DNA of 64,000 bases from JAVVHH01 sp964613945 (GTDB lineage: Bacteria > Pseudomonadota > Alphaproteobacteria > Acetobacterales > Acetobacteraceae): NCBI GenBank assembly GCA_964613945.1, contig CAZTJC010000010.1:1-64000 (forward strand), read 5' to 3'. The translations under genes were made by a program, and so were the position numbers. Below the pieces are notes generated by a model that worked only from the letters and a program-made list of their open reading frames with translations, was not told the DNA's origin and did no database searches. Positions 7,892 through 16,873 of the stretch are shown here, piece after piece. The stretch's first letter is position 1, and every line of letters starts with the position of its first letter.

Positions 7892-9207
7892 TTGGGCATC
7901 TTCAGAGCGGTCTGCTCGACGTAGGGCTTCAGCAGCACGTCCGCGTTCTGTTGCGCCAGCCGGGCGGCATCGGCGGGCTTGGCGCGGCCGGACAGCACGG
8001 ACTGCACCTGATCCTCGAGCGCCTTGCGGACGCCAACGGTGTTGTAGGTCGCGAACCAGGAACGGCCGTAGAGGTTGAGTTGGTCGAGCGCGATCTTGGC
8101 GTTGGGGTTTTTCTGCAGAAAGTCCTGCATCGCCGGCAGGTCGTAGGCGGCTTTGACCGGTGAGAAATACCCGGTGAAGCGGCTCCAGGCGCCGGAGATC
8201 TCCGGGCTGGTCAGCCACTGGATCAGCGTCCAGGCGGCCTTCTGCCGCTCGGGCGAGTTACCCTTCGGCACGATCAGCGAGGCGCCGCCGATCGGGGCGG
8301 CGTTGGCGACGTTGAACGGCAGGTAGGCGACCTTGAACGGCGACTTCATACCTTCCTGCACGAACGACAGGCTGCCGGTGCTGAGCATCATCATGGCGGT
8401 GCGGCCGCTGAAGAAGGCTGAGGTGCAGGCATTGGCGTCGGTGACGCCTTCCGGCACGACCTTATACTTGTGCACCATGTCGTCGAGCAGGGTGATGGCG
8501 CCGACCGTGCTGGGGCTGTCGAAATACACCTCGCCGCCCCAGCGCTCGTTGTAGAACTCGCCACCATCGGACATGGCCAGCGCGCTGGTGAGCCAGCCGA
8601 GGTAGTCGTAGGTTCCCGGGAGCATGAGGCCCCAACGCGTGGTGGTGCTGCCGTCCCGCTTGGTCAGCTTCTGCGCGGCGTCGACCCAGTCGGCCCAGGT
8701 CTTGGGCGGGTTCTCCGGGTCGAGCCCGGCCTCCTTGAAGGCGTCCACGCTGTAGTAGAGCAGCGGCGTCGAGTTGTGGAACGGCACGCCGTAGACGTGA
8801 CCGTTCTCGGTGGCGTTGATGCGGAGCGCGGGCCAGAACTTGGCCATGAAGTCGGCCGGACTGCTGCCGAGCAGCGGGTCGAGCGGGATGATCTCATCGT
8901 TGATGACGTACTCGCGCACGAAATTGGCGGACATGATGACGGCGCCGGGTGGGCGGCCGGCCTGGATCGCGCTGCGGGTCTTGAGGTTGGTGTCGTCGTA
9001 GCTGCCGGTATAGACCGGCGTGACCACGATGTCGGGATGCGCGGCGTTGAACTCGCGAACCAGGCGCTGCATCTCGTTGGCGAGCTTGCCCTGCACCGGG
9101 ACGGGGAAGAACAGGTCTAGCTCGGTGGCCGCAAAGGCTGATCGGCTGCTGGCGACCATGGCGGAAGCGACGCTCGCGGCAAGCGCGGCGCGGCGGGTGA
9201 GATTCAT
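7888..9207 (-). CDS. family 1 extracellular solute-binding protein (UgpB-like)
   Basis: A 439-residue periplasmic binding protein of the carbohydrate/glycerol-3-phosphate ABC class. The N-terminus MNLTRRAALAASVASAMVAS ending in SAFAA has a TRR motif and a clear signal peptide. Family features include LDLFFPVPV at the mature start, NLKTRSAIQAGRPP, YGVPFHNSTPLLYYSVDAF (the UgpB-type hinge segment) and PKTWADWVDAAQKL. The start is the ATG at 9207 with AGGAG 6 bases before it. It sits third in a minus-strand operon after two permeases, with the phosphodiesterase gene behind it. UgpB-like specificity for glycerol-3-phosphate or glycerophosphodiesters is inferred from the neighbour; a sugar ligand is the alternative. 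Confidence 0.9.
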   Translation of the reverse strand: MNLTRRAALAASVASAMVASSRSAFAATELDLFFPVPVQGKLANEMQRLVREFNAAHPDIVVTPVYTGSYDDTNLKTRSAIQAGRPPGAVIMSANFVREYVINDEIIPLDPLLGSSPADFMAKFWPALRINATENGHVYGVPFHNSTPLLYYSVDAFKEAGLDPENPPKTWADWVDAAQKLTKRDGSTTTRWGLMLPGTYDYLGWLTSALAMSDGGEFYNERWGGEVYFDSPSTVGAITLLDDMVHKYKVVPEGVTDANACTSAFFSGRTAMMMLSTGSLSFVQEGMKSPFKVAYLPFNVANAAPIGGASLIVPKGNSPERQKAAWTLIQWLTSPEISGAWSRFTGYFSPVKAAYDLPAMQDFLQKNPNAKIALDQLNLYGRSWFATYNTVGVRKALEDQVQSVLSGRAKPADAARLAQQNADVLLKPYVEQTALKMPK

Positions 9208-9215
9208 CAAAACTC

Positions 9216-10034
9216 CTACTTGATTCCAGAAAAGGCGAAGCTCGCGGTGATCCGGCGTTGGAACACCGCGAACAGCACCAGCAGCGGCCCGGCGACCATC
9301 AAGGTCCCGGCCGCGACGACGCCCCACTGGCCGCCGGCTTCTGCACCGGAGGCGAAGCTGGCGAGACCCACGGTCAGCACCTGGTTGCGCGGGCTGCTGG
9401 CGGCGATGAGCGGCCACAGGAACTCGTTCCAGTGACTGGTGAGCGAAACCACGGCGAACGCGGCGAGACCCGGCGCAGCCAGCGGCAGCAGCACGTGCCA
9501 GATGATCTGCAGGTTGGACGCCCCGTCCAGCAGGGCGGCTTCCTCGTAGTCGCGCGGCAACTGCCGGAACGTCTGGCGCATCAGGAACACGCCGAACGCG
9601 CTGGCGCAGTAGGGCGCCATGATGCCGGGCAGCGTGTCGTAGAGATGCAGCGACACCAGCGTCGACAGGTTCGGCACCAGCAGCAACGGCGGCGGCAGCA
9701 ATAGCTGAACGAGAAACAGCCCGAAGATCAGCGACCGGAAGCGGAAGTTCAGGCGCGCGAACGCGTAGCCGGCGAGCGAAACGGTGATGCACTGGATCAA
9801 CAGGATGCCGAGGCAGACGATCGCGGTGTTGAGATACCAGAGCGGGAAGCTGCCGCTCTCCCAGGCATCGACGTAGTTCTCCGCAACGTAGGGCGGCGGC
9901 GGCGCCAGGCTCGCGATGTCGGGCGAGAAGCCCGGTCGCACGCTGGCCACCAGCATCCAGACGAACGGGATCGCCCACAGCACCGCCAGCGCGCCGACCA
10001 GGACCAACCCGACGGTGAGTCCCTTAGCTTTCAT
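9216..10034 (-). CDS. UgpE/MalG-type ABC transporter permease
   Basis: A 272-residue inner-membrane permease of the CUT1 (MalG/UgpE) class. One N-terminal helix (about residues 8-30) leads into a short periplasmic segment ending ENYVDAWESGSFPLWYLNTA, followed by five more helices. The ATPase-contact loop is EEAALLDGASNLQIIWHVLLP, the classic EAA motif. The C-terminus ends in QRRITASFAFSGIK, close to the class ending. It overlaps the upstream permease stop by 11 bases and is followed after 8 bases by the binding-protein gene. No ATPase gene is present in the operon, so a shared MsmK/UgpC-type ATPase elsewhere must energise it. Confidence 0.92.
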   Translation of the reverse strand: MKAKGLTVGLVLVGALAVLWAIPFVWMLVASVRPGFSPDIASLAPPPPYVAENYVDAWESGSFPLWYLNTAIVCLGILLIQCITVSLAGYAFARLNFRFRSLIFGLFLVQLLLPPPLLLVPNLSTLVSLHLYDTLPGIMAPYCASAFGVFLMRQTFRQLPRDYEEAALLDGASNLQIIWHVLLPLAAPGLAAFAVVSLTSHWNEFLWPLIAASSPRNQVLTVGLASFASGAEAGGQWGVVAAGTLMVAGPLLVLFAVFQRRITASFAFSGIK

Positions 10035-11099
10035 AATGAATACCCCGCTCGAGGGTGCGCAGACTGACCAGCGCCAGCCCGAGCAGGCAGGCGACGCTGA
10101 CCACGGTGGCCGCGGCGGCCAGGCCGGGATCGTTGTTCTGCTGCGCCTGCTGGTAGATGTAGCTCAGCAGCAGGTTGGTGCTGCCCGAGGGGCCGCCCCC
10201 GGTCATGACGATGACGTGGTCAACCTGCACCAGCACGTTGACCGCGGCGATTACCAGCACGAAGGCGAAGGTCGGGCCCAATAGCGGCAGGGTGATGCAC
10301 CGGGCGCGGGTCCAGGCGGACGCGCCGTCCAGCGTGGCCGCTTCGTGCAACTCGGGCGGCACGCCGGCCAGCCCGGCGAGGAAGAACAGCATGTAGTAGC
10401 CGGCATTCTTCCACACCGTGATGGCCGAGATGGCGCCGAGGGCCAGGCTAGGATCACCGAGCCAGTTGGTCATGTCGAGACCGAAGCGGGCGAGATAGTG
10501 ATCGACCAGGCCATCGCCGGGCAGCAGCAGGAAGGTGAACAGCGTCGCCGCGGCAACCAGCGGCACCATCATGGGCAGCACGAACAGGCTGCGCAGCAAC
10601 CCGGTCAGCGCGCCGGTGCCTTGCAGGGCGAGTGCGAACAGCAGCGCGAGCACGATGCTGGGAACGATCGTGGCGACGGCGAAGATGGCGGTGTTCGCCG
10701 CCGCCTGGGCAAAGGCCGGATCGGAGAAAAGGCGAGCGAAGTTGCCCACGCCGACCGTTCCTGCGGTGCCGAAACGCTGCACCAGGAGTGCGCGGGCGGT
10801 GACCTGGACGATGGGCCAGTAGGTGAACGCGAGTAGGAAGCCGAGCGACGGCAGCAGCAGGAGAAGGGCGCTGGTGCCGGCGGCGCGACTGCGGCGTCGG
10901 GCGGGGGCGGCGAGGGCGGNNNNNNNNNNNNNNNNNNNNNNNNNNNNNNNNNNNNNNNNNNNNNNNNNNNNNNNNNNNNNNNNNNNNNNNNNNNNNNNNN
11001 NNNNNNNNNNNNNNNNNNNAGGGCGCTGGTGCCGGCGGCGCGACTGCGGCGTCGGGCGGGGGCGGCGAGGGCGGATAGCGGCAGGACAACGTCGGACAC
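10024..11099 (-). CDS. UgpA/MalF-type ABC transporter permease, interrupted by an artefactual assembly gap
   Basis: Permease of the CUT1 UgpA class, partner of the gene at 9216. As written it is broken by 100 Ns flanked by an identical 55-bp sequence. Removing one copy plus the Ns (155 bp) restores a single frame of 306 codons from the GTG at 11099. The N-terminus is then MSDVVLPLSALAAPARRRSR, followed by a first helix (LLLLLPSLGFLLAFTYWPI). Later parts show six helices and the ATPase-contact loop HEAATLDGASAWTRARCITL. The GTG has AGGAG 6 bases upstream, which supports the start. First gene of the minus-strand operon 11099 to 7058. Confidence 0.88.
10865..10919. repeat. 55-bp contig-end duplication, copy 1
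   Basis: Exact copy of 11020-11074 on the other side of a 100-N gap. It reflects two contig ends overlapping by 55 bases that were not merged and is not a biological repeat. Confidence 0.9.
10920..11019. other. assembly gap (100 N), spurious
   Basis: One hundred Ns between identical 55-bp ends. Deleting 155 bp makes the permease reading frame continuous, so no sequence is truly missing here. Confidence 0.93.
11020..11074. repeat. 55-bp contig-end duplication, copy 2
   Basis: Second copy of the 55-bp sequence at 10865-10919, in the N-terminal coding region of the UgpA-like permease. Confidence 0.9.
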
Positions 11100-11444
11100 G
11101 GCGCTCTCCTAAGCGCCACTGATGTCAGTTCTGTTACAACGAAACGTCGTTTCGATGACCATCGGTCGGCAAGCGCGGCGCGGTCGGGTGCCTGAGGTGT
11201 CGGGCGCCGGTCTCTACCGGCTTAAAAGTGACTTTAATCTCTGGCGACGCTGCTTTGGAGAAATGCTCCTCCGAGCAGCATCGAGCGGGAGATGAATGGT
11301 TCTGCCTGATGATTGACGGAAGCAGTGTTCCTGAAACAACTCTCCATCGAATCCATTCGCAGCAGAGTAAAGTTTCCTCCTGTGGCGCTGCTTTTGCCAA
11401 TCTGTTCTGTTGTTTTAAGTGTTGCCGATCGCGACCCTTAGATC
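11100..11444. other. divergent intergenic region of 345 bp
   Basis: Separates the Ugp-like operon (left) from the ssu operon (right) and must contain both promoters. The stretch from about 11220 to 11440 is visibly less GC-rich than the flanking genes. TTGACG occurs on the plus strand near 11310, but no convincing -10 follows at the right spacing. An 88-codon minus-strand open frame (11134-11400) has no homology I recognise and is not called. No riboswitch or clear operator was identified. Confidence 0.5.
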
Positions 11445-12272
11445 ATGTCCCACTCCCTCGCCACCGCACCGGCCCTCGCACCCAGGGTTCGCCGGCGCTC
11501 AGTTCCGTTTACTTGGGCGGTGCCGTTCCGCCGGGTCGTCTCGCCACTCGTGCTGCTGCTGGTCTGGCAGGCGGTCTCCAGCGCCGGGCTGCTGTCACCG
11601 CGCACCTTGGCCTCACCGCTGCAGATCGTGGCCGCCGGTTGGGATCTCGCCCTATCGGGTGATCTCGCGTTGAACGTGGCGGTGTCGCTGGCGCGGGTGG
11701 CGGCTGGCCTGGTCATCGGGGTGACGATCGGCGGGGCGTTGGCGATCCTGGCCGGATTGTCGCGAGTGGGCGAGGACATCATCGACGCGCCGATGCAGAT
11801 GCTGCGCACCCTGCCGTTCCTGGCGCTGGTGCCGTTGTTCATCCTTTGGCTCGGCATCGGCGAGACGCCGAAGATCGCGCTGGTGGCGCTCGGCGCTGCG
11901 TTTCCGATTTACCTCAACCTGTTTTCCGGCATCCGCGGCGTGGATCCCAAGCTGGTGGAGATGGGCCGCACGTTCGGGCTCGACCGCGCCGGGCTGATCC
12001 GGCACGTGATCCTGCCGGGCGCCCTGCCGGCGGCGCTCACCGGGTTGCGGTTCAGCCTGGGCGTGGCGTGGCTGTCGCTGGTGGTGGCCGAGCAGATCAA
12101 CGCCCATTCCGGCATCGGCTACATGATCAACGATGCGCGCGACTTCCTGCGCACGGACATCATCATGGTGGGGCTGGTGCTCTACGCGCTGCTCGGTCTC
12201 GCCGTGGACACGATCGTCCGCGTCTTCGAGCGGCGATTGCTGGCCTGGCGGCCGAGCCTGGTGCGGGCATGA
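11445..12272 (+). CDS. ssuC: alkanesulfonate ABC transporter permease SsuC
   Basis: A 275-residue inner-membrane permease of the nitrate/sulfonate/taurine class. After a basic N-terminus there are about six helices. The segments WQAVSSAGLLSPRTLASP, LRTLPFLALVPLFILWLGIGE and FPIYLNLFSGIRGVDPKL are typical of SsuC. The ATPase-contact loop is EMGRTFGLDRAGLIRHVILPGALP. Alkanesulfonate specificity comes from the context ssuC-ssuB-ssuA-ssuD. The start is the ATG at 11445. There is no strong ribosome site before it (CCTTAGATC precedes), so translation initiation may be weak or the start may differ slightly. Its stop overlaps the ssuB start (ATGA). Confidence 0.92.
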   Translation: MSHSLATAPALAPRVRRRSVPFTWAVPFRRVVSPLVLLLVWQAVSSAGLLSPRTLASPLQIVAAGWDLALSGDLALNVAVSLARVAAGLVIGVTIGGALAILAGLSRVGEDIIDAPMQMLRTLPFLALVPLFILWLGIGETPKIALVALGAAFPIYLNLFSGIRGVDPKLVEMGRTFGLDRAGLIRHVILPGALPAALTGLRFSLGVAWLSLVVAEQINAHSGIGYMINDARDFLRTDIIMVGLVLYALLGLAVDTIVRVFERRLLAWRPSLVRA

Positions 12273-12979
12273 CCGGCACCACGCGCGTCCGGCAACTGAC
12301 GCGGCAATTCGCCGCCGACCGGCCTCCGGTGCTGGATCGCCTAGACCTCGACATTGCGCCCGGCGAGTTCGTCGCCCTGCTCGGCGCCAGCGGGTCCGGC
12401 AAGACGACCTTGCTGCGCACCCTGGCCGGGCTCGACCCGGCGCCGGCCGGCACGGTCGAAATACCGCAACCTGCCTCCGTCGTGTTCCAGCAACCGTTGC
12501 TGCTGCCCTGGAAATCGGTGTGGCAGAACGTCGCACTCGGTCAGCACGGGGCCGATAGCCGGCCGCGGGCCGAAGCGGCGCTGCGTGAAGTCGGCCTGGC
12601 GCATCGTCTCGACGCCTGGCCCGGCACGCTCTCGGGCGGCGAGGCGCAACGGGCAGCGCTGGCCCGGGCGCTGGTGCGCGAACCCGCCCTGCTTTTGCTC
12701 GACGAGCCGTTTGCCGCGCTCGACGCGCTGACCCGGCTGCGCATGCACGAGTTGATCATCGATTTGTGGTCGCGCCATCGCCCGGCGACCCTGCTCGTCA
12801 CCCATGATGTCGATGAAGCCGTCGCGCTGGCCGACCGGCTGCTGGTGCTCGAGCACGGACGGATCACGCTGGATCTGCCGAACCCGCAGCCCCGCCCCCG
12901 CGACCGCGCCCATCCCGGCTTTGCCGCCCTGCGGGAGCGCCTGCTGAACCAATTGGGCGTGCATCAGCATGCCGCCTGA
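12269..12979 (+). CDS. ssuB: alkanesulfonate ABC transporter ATP-binding protein SsuB
   Basis: A 236-residue cytoplasmic ABC ATPase. It has Walker A GASGSGKTT (about residues 34-42), the Q-loop VVFQQPLLLPWKSV typical of the SsuB/TauB class, signature LSGGEAQRAALARAL, Walker B LLLLDEPFAALDALTR and the switch histidine in LVTHDVDEAV. Only a short C-terminal tail follows. It couples ATP hydrolysis to sulfonate import through SsuC. The ATG overlaps the ssuC stop by 4 bases. Translational coupling with both neighbours is likely. Confidence 0.94.
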   Translation: MTGTTRVRQLTRQFAADRPPVLDRLDLDIAPGEFVALLGASGSGKTTLLRTLAGLDPAPAGTVEIPQPASVVFQQPLLLPWKSVWQNVALGQHGADSRPRAEAALREVGLAHRLDAWPGTLSGGEAQRAALARALVREPALLLLDEPFAALDALTRLRMHELIIDLWSRHRPATLLVTHDVDEAVALADRLLVLEHGRITLDLPNPQPRPRDRAHPGFAALRERLLNQLGVHQHAA

Positions 12980-13001
12980 CATCTCAACTGGGAGATCACC
13001 G

Positions 13002-13952
13002 ATGCCGATCGCATTTCATCGCCGCACGCTGCTGGCGGCCACGGCCGGGCTGCTCGCCATGCCCGCCATCGCCCGGGCGGCTGCTCCGGTGCGGATCGGC
13101 TACCAGAAGAACGGCTCGCTGGTGATCGTGCGCGAGCGGAAACTGCTGGAGCAGAAAGGCATCGCGGCGACTTTCGTCGAGTTCTCGTCCGGGCCGCCGC
13201 TGCTGGAGGCGTTGAACGCCGGCGCGGTCGATTTCGGCGCCACTGGCGACACGCCGCCGATCTTCGCCCAGGCAGCCGGCAGCGCCCTGGTCTATGTCGG
13301 CGGACAACCGATCGTCGGCACGAATGCCGGCGTGCTGGTTCGCGCCGACGGTCCAATTCATACGATCGCCGACCTCCGCGGCAAGCGCCTGGCATTCACC
13401 AAGGGATCCAGTGCGCATAACGTGGTGATCAAAGTGCTGGCGACCGCCGGGCTGACCCCGGCAGACGTGCAACAGGTGTTCCTGCAGCCGCCCGACGCCG
13501 CGGCGGCGTTCCGCTCCGGCGCGCTCGATGCATGGTCGATCTGGGACCCTTTCTTCGCCATCGCGCAGCAGGACCCGGCGAATCGCACGCTGACGACGGC
13601 GGAAGGCATCGCCCCCAGCAACTCCTTCTTCATGGCCAACCGCGACTTCGCCCATCGGCAGGCCGAAACGGTCATCGGCGTGCTCGCCACCATCAACGAG
13701 GCCGCCGCCTGGGCGCGGGCCAACCCGGAGGCGCTGGCCCAGGTGCTGAGCACGGTCACCGGCGTGCCCATCGTGCCGCAACGCATCTCGGCCGCGCGCG
13801 GCATCTACGCCGTTCAACCGATGGACGACCGGATCATCGCCCAGCAGCAGGAGATCGTCGACACTTTCGCCCGCCTGCGTATCATTCCGTCGCGCATCGA
13901 TGTCCGCGCCGCCGTCTGGCAGCACGCCTGGCAGGCGGCGGACACGCGCTGA
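13002..13952 (+). CDS. ssuA: alkanesulfonate-binding periplasmic protein SsuA
   Basis: A 316-residue binding protein of the NMT1/SsuA family. The N-terminus MPIAFHRRTLLAATAGLLAM, ending in ARAAAPVRIGYQKNG, contains a signal peptide, with RR just before the hydrophobic core. VRIGYQKNGSLVIVRE and the later FSSGPPLLEALNAGAVDFG and GDTPPIFAQAAG segments are characteristic of sulfonate-binding SsuA. The ATG at 13002 is preferred over an upstream in-frame ATG because GGGAG lies 7 bases before it and the signal peptide then starts normally. Followed by ssuD after 25 bases. Confidence 0.93.
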   Translation: MPIAFHRRTLLAATAGLLAMPAIARAAAPVRIGYQKNGSLVIVRERKLLEQKGIAATFVEFSSGPPLLEALNAGAVDFGATGDTPPIFAQAAGSALVYVGGQPIVGTNAGVLVRADGPIHTIADLRGKRLAFTKGSSAHNVVIKVLATAGLTPADVQQVFLQPPDAAAAFRSGALDAWSIWDPFFAIAQQDPANRTLTTAEGIAPSNSFFMANRDFAHRQAETVIGVLATINEAAAWARANPEALAQVLSTVTGVPIVPQRISAARGIYAVQPMDDRIIAQQQEIVDTFARLRIIPSRIDVRAAVWQHAWQAADTR

Positions 13953-13977
13953 CATCATTCATCCGGGACACGAGACC

Positions 13978-15186
13978 ATGAACTCCATCACCACACCGCC
14001 CGTTCCTGCAGATCGGCCACTCGATTTCTTCTGGTTTCTGCCGACCGGCGGCGATGGTCGCTATCTCGGCACCAAGGTCGGGCAGCGCACCATCGATCAC
14101 CGTTATCTGCGTTCCATCGCCCAGGCTGCCGACACGCTCGGCTACCATGGCGTGCTGATCCCGACCGGGCGCGGGTGCGAGGACGCCTGGACCGTGGGCG
14201 CCGGGCTGGCATCGGTGACGGAGCGGCTCAAGTTCCTGGTGGCGGTGCGTCCGGGGATGACGCTGCCGGGAGAAGCGGCGCGGCAGGCGGCGACGTTCGA
14301 CCGGATGAGCGATGGGCGCCTGCTGGTCAACGTGGTGAGCGGCGGGACACCGCTGGACCTGGCGGGCGACGGGCTGCGCCTCGGGCATGACGAGCGTTAC
14401 GCGCAGACGGAGGAGTTCCTGCAGATCTACCGCGCCTTGATGCGCGGCGAGACTGTCGATTTCGAAGGCAAATACTTGTTTTCCAAGGGGGGCAAGCTGC
14501 TTTTCCCCCCGGTGCAGCAGCCATATCCGCCGATCTATATCGGTGGCTCCTCGGCGCCGGGTCACGCGCTGGCTGCGACGCAGTGCGACGTCTATCTCAC
14601 CTGGGGCGAGCCCCCGGCCGCGGTGGCCGAGAAGATTACCGACGTGCGCCGCCGGGCTGCAGCGGTCGGGCGCACGGTGCGGTTTGGCATTCGGTTGCAC
14701 GTGATCGTGCGCGAGACCGAGGATGCGGCTTGGGACGCGGCGAACGCGCTGATCCAGCACCTGTCGGACGACGTGATCGCGCAGGCGCAGCAGAAGCTGC
14801 AGCGGGAGAGCGACAGCGAAGGCCAGCGCCGCATGGTGGCGCTGCATGGCGGACGTCGCGACCGGCTGGTCGTATCGCCCAATCTCTGGGCCGGCGTCGG
14901 GCTGGTCCGCGGCGGTGCCGGCACTGCCCTGGTCGGCGATCCCGAGACGGTCGCCGAACGCATCCGCGAGTATCAGGCGCTAGGCATCGATACCGTGATC
15001 GCGTCCGGCTATCCGCATCTCGAGGAGTGCTATCGGGTCTCCGAGTTGCTTTTCCCCGTGTTGGGCGGCTTGCACCATGGCGAGCGAGGCCGTGCCCAAC
15101 TGCGTGGGGGCCCCGCCTATCTCGCCGGTGGCGGCTCGCTCAGCACCGACGGTCACCCGGTGCCGGCGGCCAAAGTGCCGGCTTAG
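13978..15186 (+). CDS. ssuD: FMNH2-dependent alkanesulfonate monooxygenase SsuD
   Basis: A 402-residue luciferase-fold monooxygenase that releases sulfite from alkanesulfonates using reduced FMN and oxygen. Family features are LDFFWFLPTGGDGRYLG at the start, YHGVLIPTGRGCEDAW, FLVAVRPG, SDGRLLVNVVSGG and YFSKGG-like insertion residues, ending in ASGYPHLEECYRVSELLFP. It has a slightly long C-terminal tail ending in VPAAKVPA. No ssuE flavin reductase is in this operon. A flavin-reductase-like gene at 26949 might serve, but that is not shown. Upregulation under sulfate limitation is expected from the family, though no CysB-type site was identified. Confidence 0.95.
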   Translation: MNSITTPPVPADRPLDFFWFLPTGGDGRYLGTKVGQRTIDHRYLRSIAQAADTLGYHGVLIPTGRGCEDAWTVGAGLASVTERLKFLVAVRPGMTLPGEAARQAATFDRMSDGRLLVNVVSGGTPLDLAGDGLRLGHDERYAQTEEFLQIYRALMRGETVDFEGKYLFSKGGKLLFPPVQQPYPPIYIGGSSAPGHALAATQCDVYLTWGEPPAAVAEKITDVRRRAAAVGRTVRFGIRLHVIVRETEDAAWDAANALIQHLSDDVIAQAQQKLQRESDSEGQRRMVALHGGRRDRLVVSPNLWAGVGLVRGGAGTALVGDPETVAERIREYQALGIDTVIASGYPHLEECYRVSELLFPVLGGLHHGERGRAQLRGGPAYLAGGGSLSTDGHPVPAAKVPA

Positions 15187-15199
15187 CGGTCGTGGCTGC

Positions 15200-15826
15200 T
15201 TACCGCGTGAGCGCGATCGCACGAGCGGCGCGCTCGGTGATCGCAGACCAGTTTGCCGCCGCGATATCGGCCTGAGGCGCCAACCAGGAGCCGCCCACCG
15301 CCATGACGTTGGGCAGCGCCAGGTAGTCGCGCATGTTGTGCTCTGTCACTCCGCCGGTGGGGTTGAACAGCGTGCTCGGGAATGGTCCGCCCAGGGCCTT
15401 CAGCGCGCCAATGCCGCCGAGCTGCTCCGCCGGGAACAGTTTGACCGCCTTGAAGCCACGGGCGGCAGCGGCGATCAGCTCCGATGCCGTGGCGATACCG
15501 GGCACGAACGGCACGCCGAGGTCGCGCGCCGCATCCAGCAACTCCGGCGTCGCGCCCGGGCTGAACGCGAAGGGCAGGCCGAGGCGTTGGGCAAGTTGCA
15601 GGTCGCTCACCGTCAGCACCGTGCCGAGCCCCACCACCGCGTCCGGCACGTTGGCCTGGATCGCTGCGGCCGCGTCGGCACCGGCTGCGGTGCGCAGCGT
15701 GATCTCCAGCGTGCGAACGCCGCCGGCGACCAGGGCTCGGGCAAGCGGTACGGCGTCTTCCGTGCGTTCGATGGTCAGCACCGCCACCAGGCGGGCGGCG
15801 CGGAGCAAGGTGGCAATGTCGGTCAT
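15200..15826 (-). CDS. eda: 2-dehydro-3-deoxy-phosphogluconate (KDPG) aldolase
   Basis: A 208-residue class I aldolase cleaving KDPG to pyruvate and glyceraldehyde-3-phosphate in the Entner-Doudoroff pathway. Catalytic residues line up with E. coli Eda at a constant offset of -4: E41 and R45 in LEITLRT, and the Schiff-base lysine K129 in FKAVKLFPAE. The phosphate-binding region FNPTGGV and GGSWL follow. The ATG at 15826 overlaps the stop of the KDG kinase gene by 4 bases, so the two form an operon. It converges with ssuD, with 13 bases between the stops. Confidence 0.95.
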   Translation of the reverse strand: MTDIATLLRAARLVAVLTIERTEDAVPLARALVAGGVRTLEITLRTAAGADAAAAIQANVPDAVVGLGTVLTVSDLQLAQRLGLPFAFSPGATPELLDAARDLGVPFVPGIATASELIAAAARGFKAVKLFPAEQLGGIGALKALGGPFPSTLFNPTGGVTEHNMRDYLALPNVMAVGGSWLAPQADIAAANWSAITERAARAIALTR

Positions 15827-16764
15827 GGTGAGGCCTCGAGGCTGGGTGACGGCATGGATGCAAGCGGGATGATGGCGCCCCGATGGCCGATGACCACGCC
15901 GGCGAGGCGATGGCCGGCGCGGGCAGCGTCGATGGGTTGTCGCCCGGCAGCGCGGGCGGCGAGATAGCCGGCAGCAAAGCTGTCTCCGGCGGCAGTGGTG
16001 TCGACCACGGTGGCGACAGGATCGGCGATCACCAGATCGTCGCTGTCGGCGCTCATGACGTGGCACGCGGGATCGGCCAGCTTGATTAACGCCTCCGCCA
16101 CGCCGGCGGCGCGCAACCGCGCCATCGCGTCATGCGCGTCGGCGGAGCCGAACACCGGCGCCAGGTCCTCCACACCGGCCAGCACGATGTCGCTCAGACC
16201 GAATGCCCGCTCGTAGGCCTCCCGCGCGGCGACCGGGTCCGGCCAACCGCGCGCGCGATAGTTGGTGTCGAACGCGATCTGGGCGCCGGCGCCGCGGGCT
16301 TGCCGCAGCAGCGCGAACAGCGCCTCGCGGGCCGCGCCTCCGAACAGCGACAGCGTGATGCCCGACAGGTAGATCAAGCCCGCCTGCATCATCGTGTCCG
16401 TCACCGTTGCCAGACCCGGTGCAGCGAACAGGTCGCGCACCGGCGCACTGTCGCGCCAATGGAAGAATGTGCGCTCGCCGGCAGCATCGGTCCGGATGAG
16501 ATAAAGCCCGGGCAACCTGCCGCGCAGACGCAGCACCAGGTCGGTCCCGATCCCTTCCTTCCGCCAGGCCGCGACCATCTCGTCGCTGAACGGATCGTCA
16601 CCCAGCACGGTGGCGTAATCGACCGGAACACCGAGGCGGGCGAGGTACAGCGCGGTGTTCAACGTATCACCGCCGAACGCCCGGCCGATCGTGCCGTCCG
16701 CCCGCTCCGACAACTCGACCATGCATTCACCGATGCAGACCATTCGCGTGGAAACACTCAGCAT
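15823..16764 (-). CDS. kdgK: 2-dehydro-3-deoxygluconokinase (PfkB family)
   Basis: A 313-residue carbohydrate kinase phosphorylating KDG to KDPG for the adjacent aldolase. PfkB features are GECMVELSE near the start, GGDTLNTALYLARLG (substrate loop), FDTNYRARGW, and the C-terminal signature DTTAAGDSFAAGYL with the catalytic Asp. The start is taken as the ATG at 16764, with GGGAG about 13 bases upstream. An ATG 7 codons later (16743) would also give a normal N-terminus. No edd gene is nearby, so KDG probably comes from gluconate, galactonate or pectin-type degradation. Confidence 0.92.
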   Translation of the reverse strand: MLSVSTRMVCIGECMVELSERADGTIGRAFGGDTLNTALYLARLGVPVDYATVLGDDPFSDEMVAAWRKEGIGTDLVLRLRGRLPGLYLIRTDAAGERTFFHWRDSAPVRDLFAAPGLATVTDTMMQAGLIYLSGITLSLFGGAAREALFALLRQARGAGAQIAFDTNYRARGWPDPVAAREAYERAFGLSDIVLAGVEDLAPVFGSADAHDAMARLRAAGVAEALIKLADPACHVMSADSDDLVIADPVATVVDTTAAGDSFAAGYLAARAAGRQPIDAARAGHRLAGVVIGHRGAIIPLASMPSPSLEASP

Positions 16765-16873
16765 CTGCGACGCAACACTCCCTGACACGGAGCTTAGCTT
16801 GGCAGCGATGCCGATCGTTTTCACCGGGTCAAATACGCAGCCCGCCTGTGCTGCGCCGCAGCAGCGAATTGAG

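Noticed and set aside
8470..9120. long plus-strand open frame opposite the UgpB-like gene
   Set aside because: High-GC antisense frame with His/Arg/Gly-rich product and no domain; the minus-strand binding protein is certain.
11134..11400. 88-codon minus-strand open frame upstream of the ssu operon
   Set aside because: No recognised domain, no good ribosome site, and it fills the region that must hold divergent promoters. Treated as chance.
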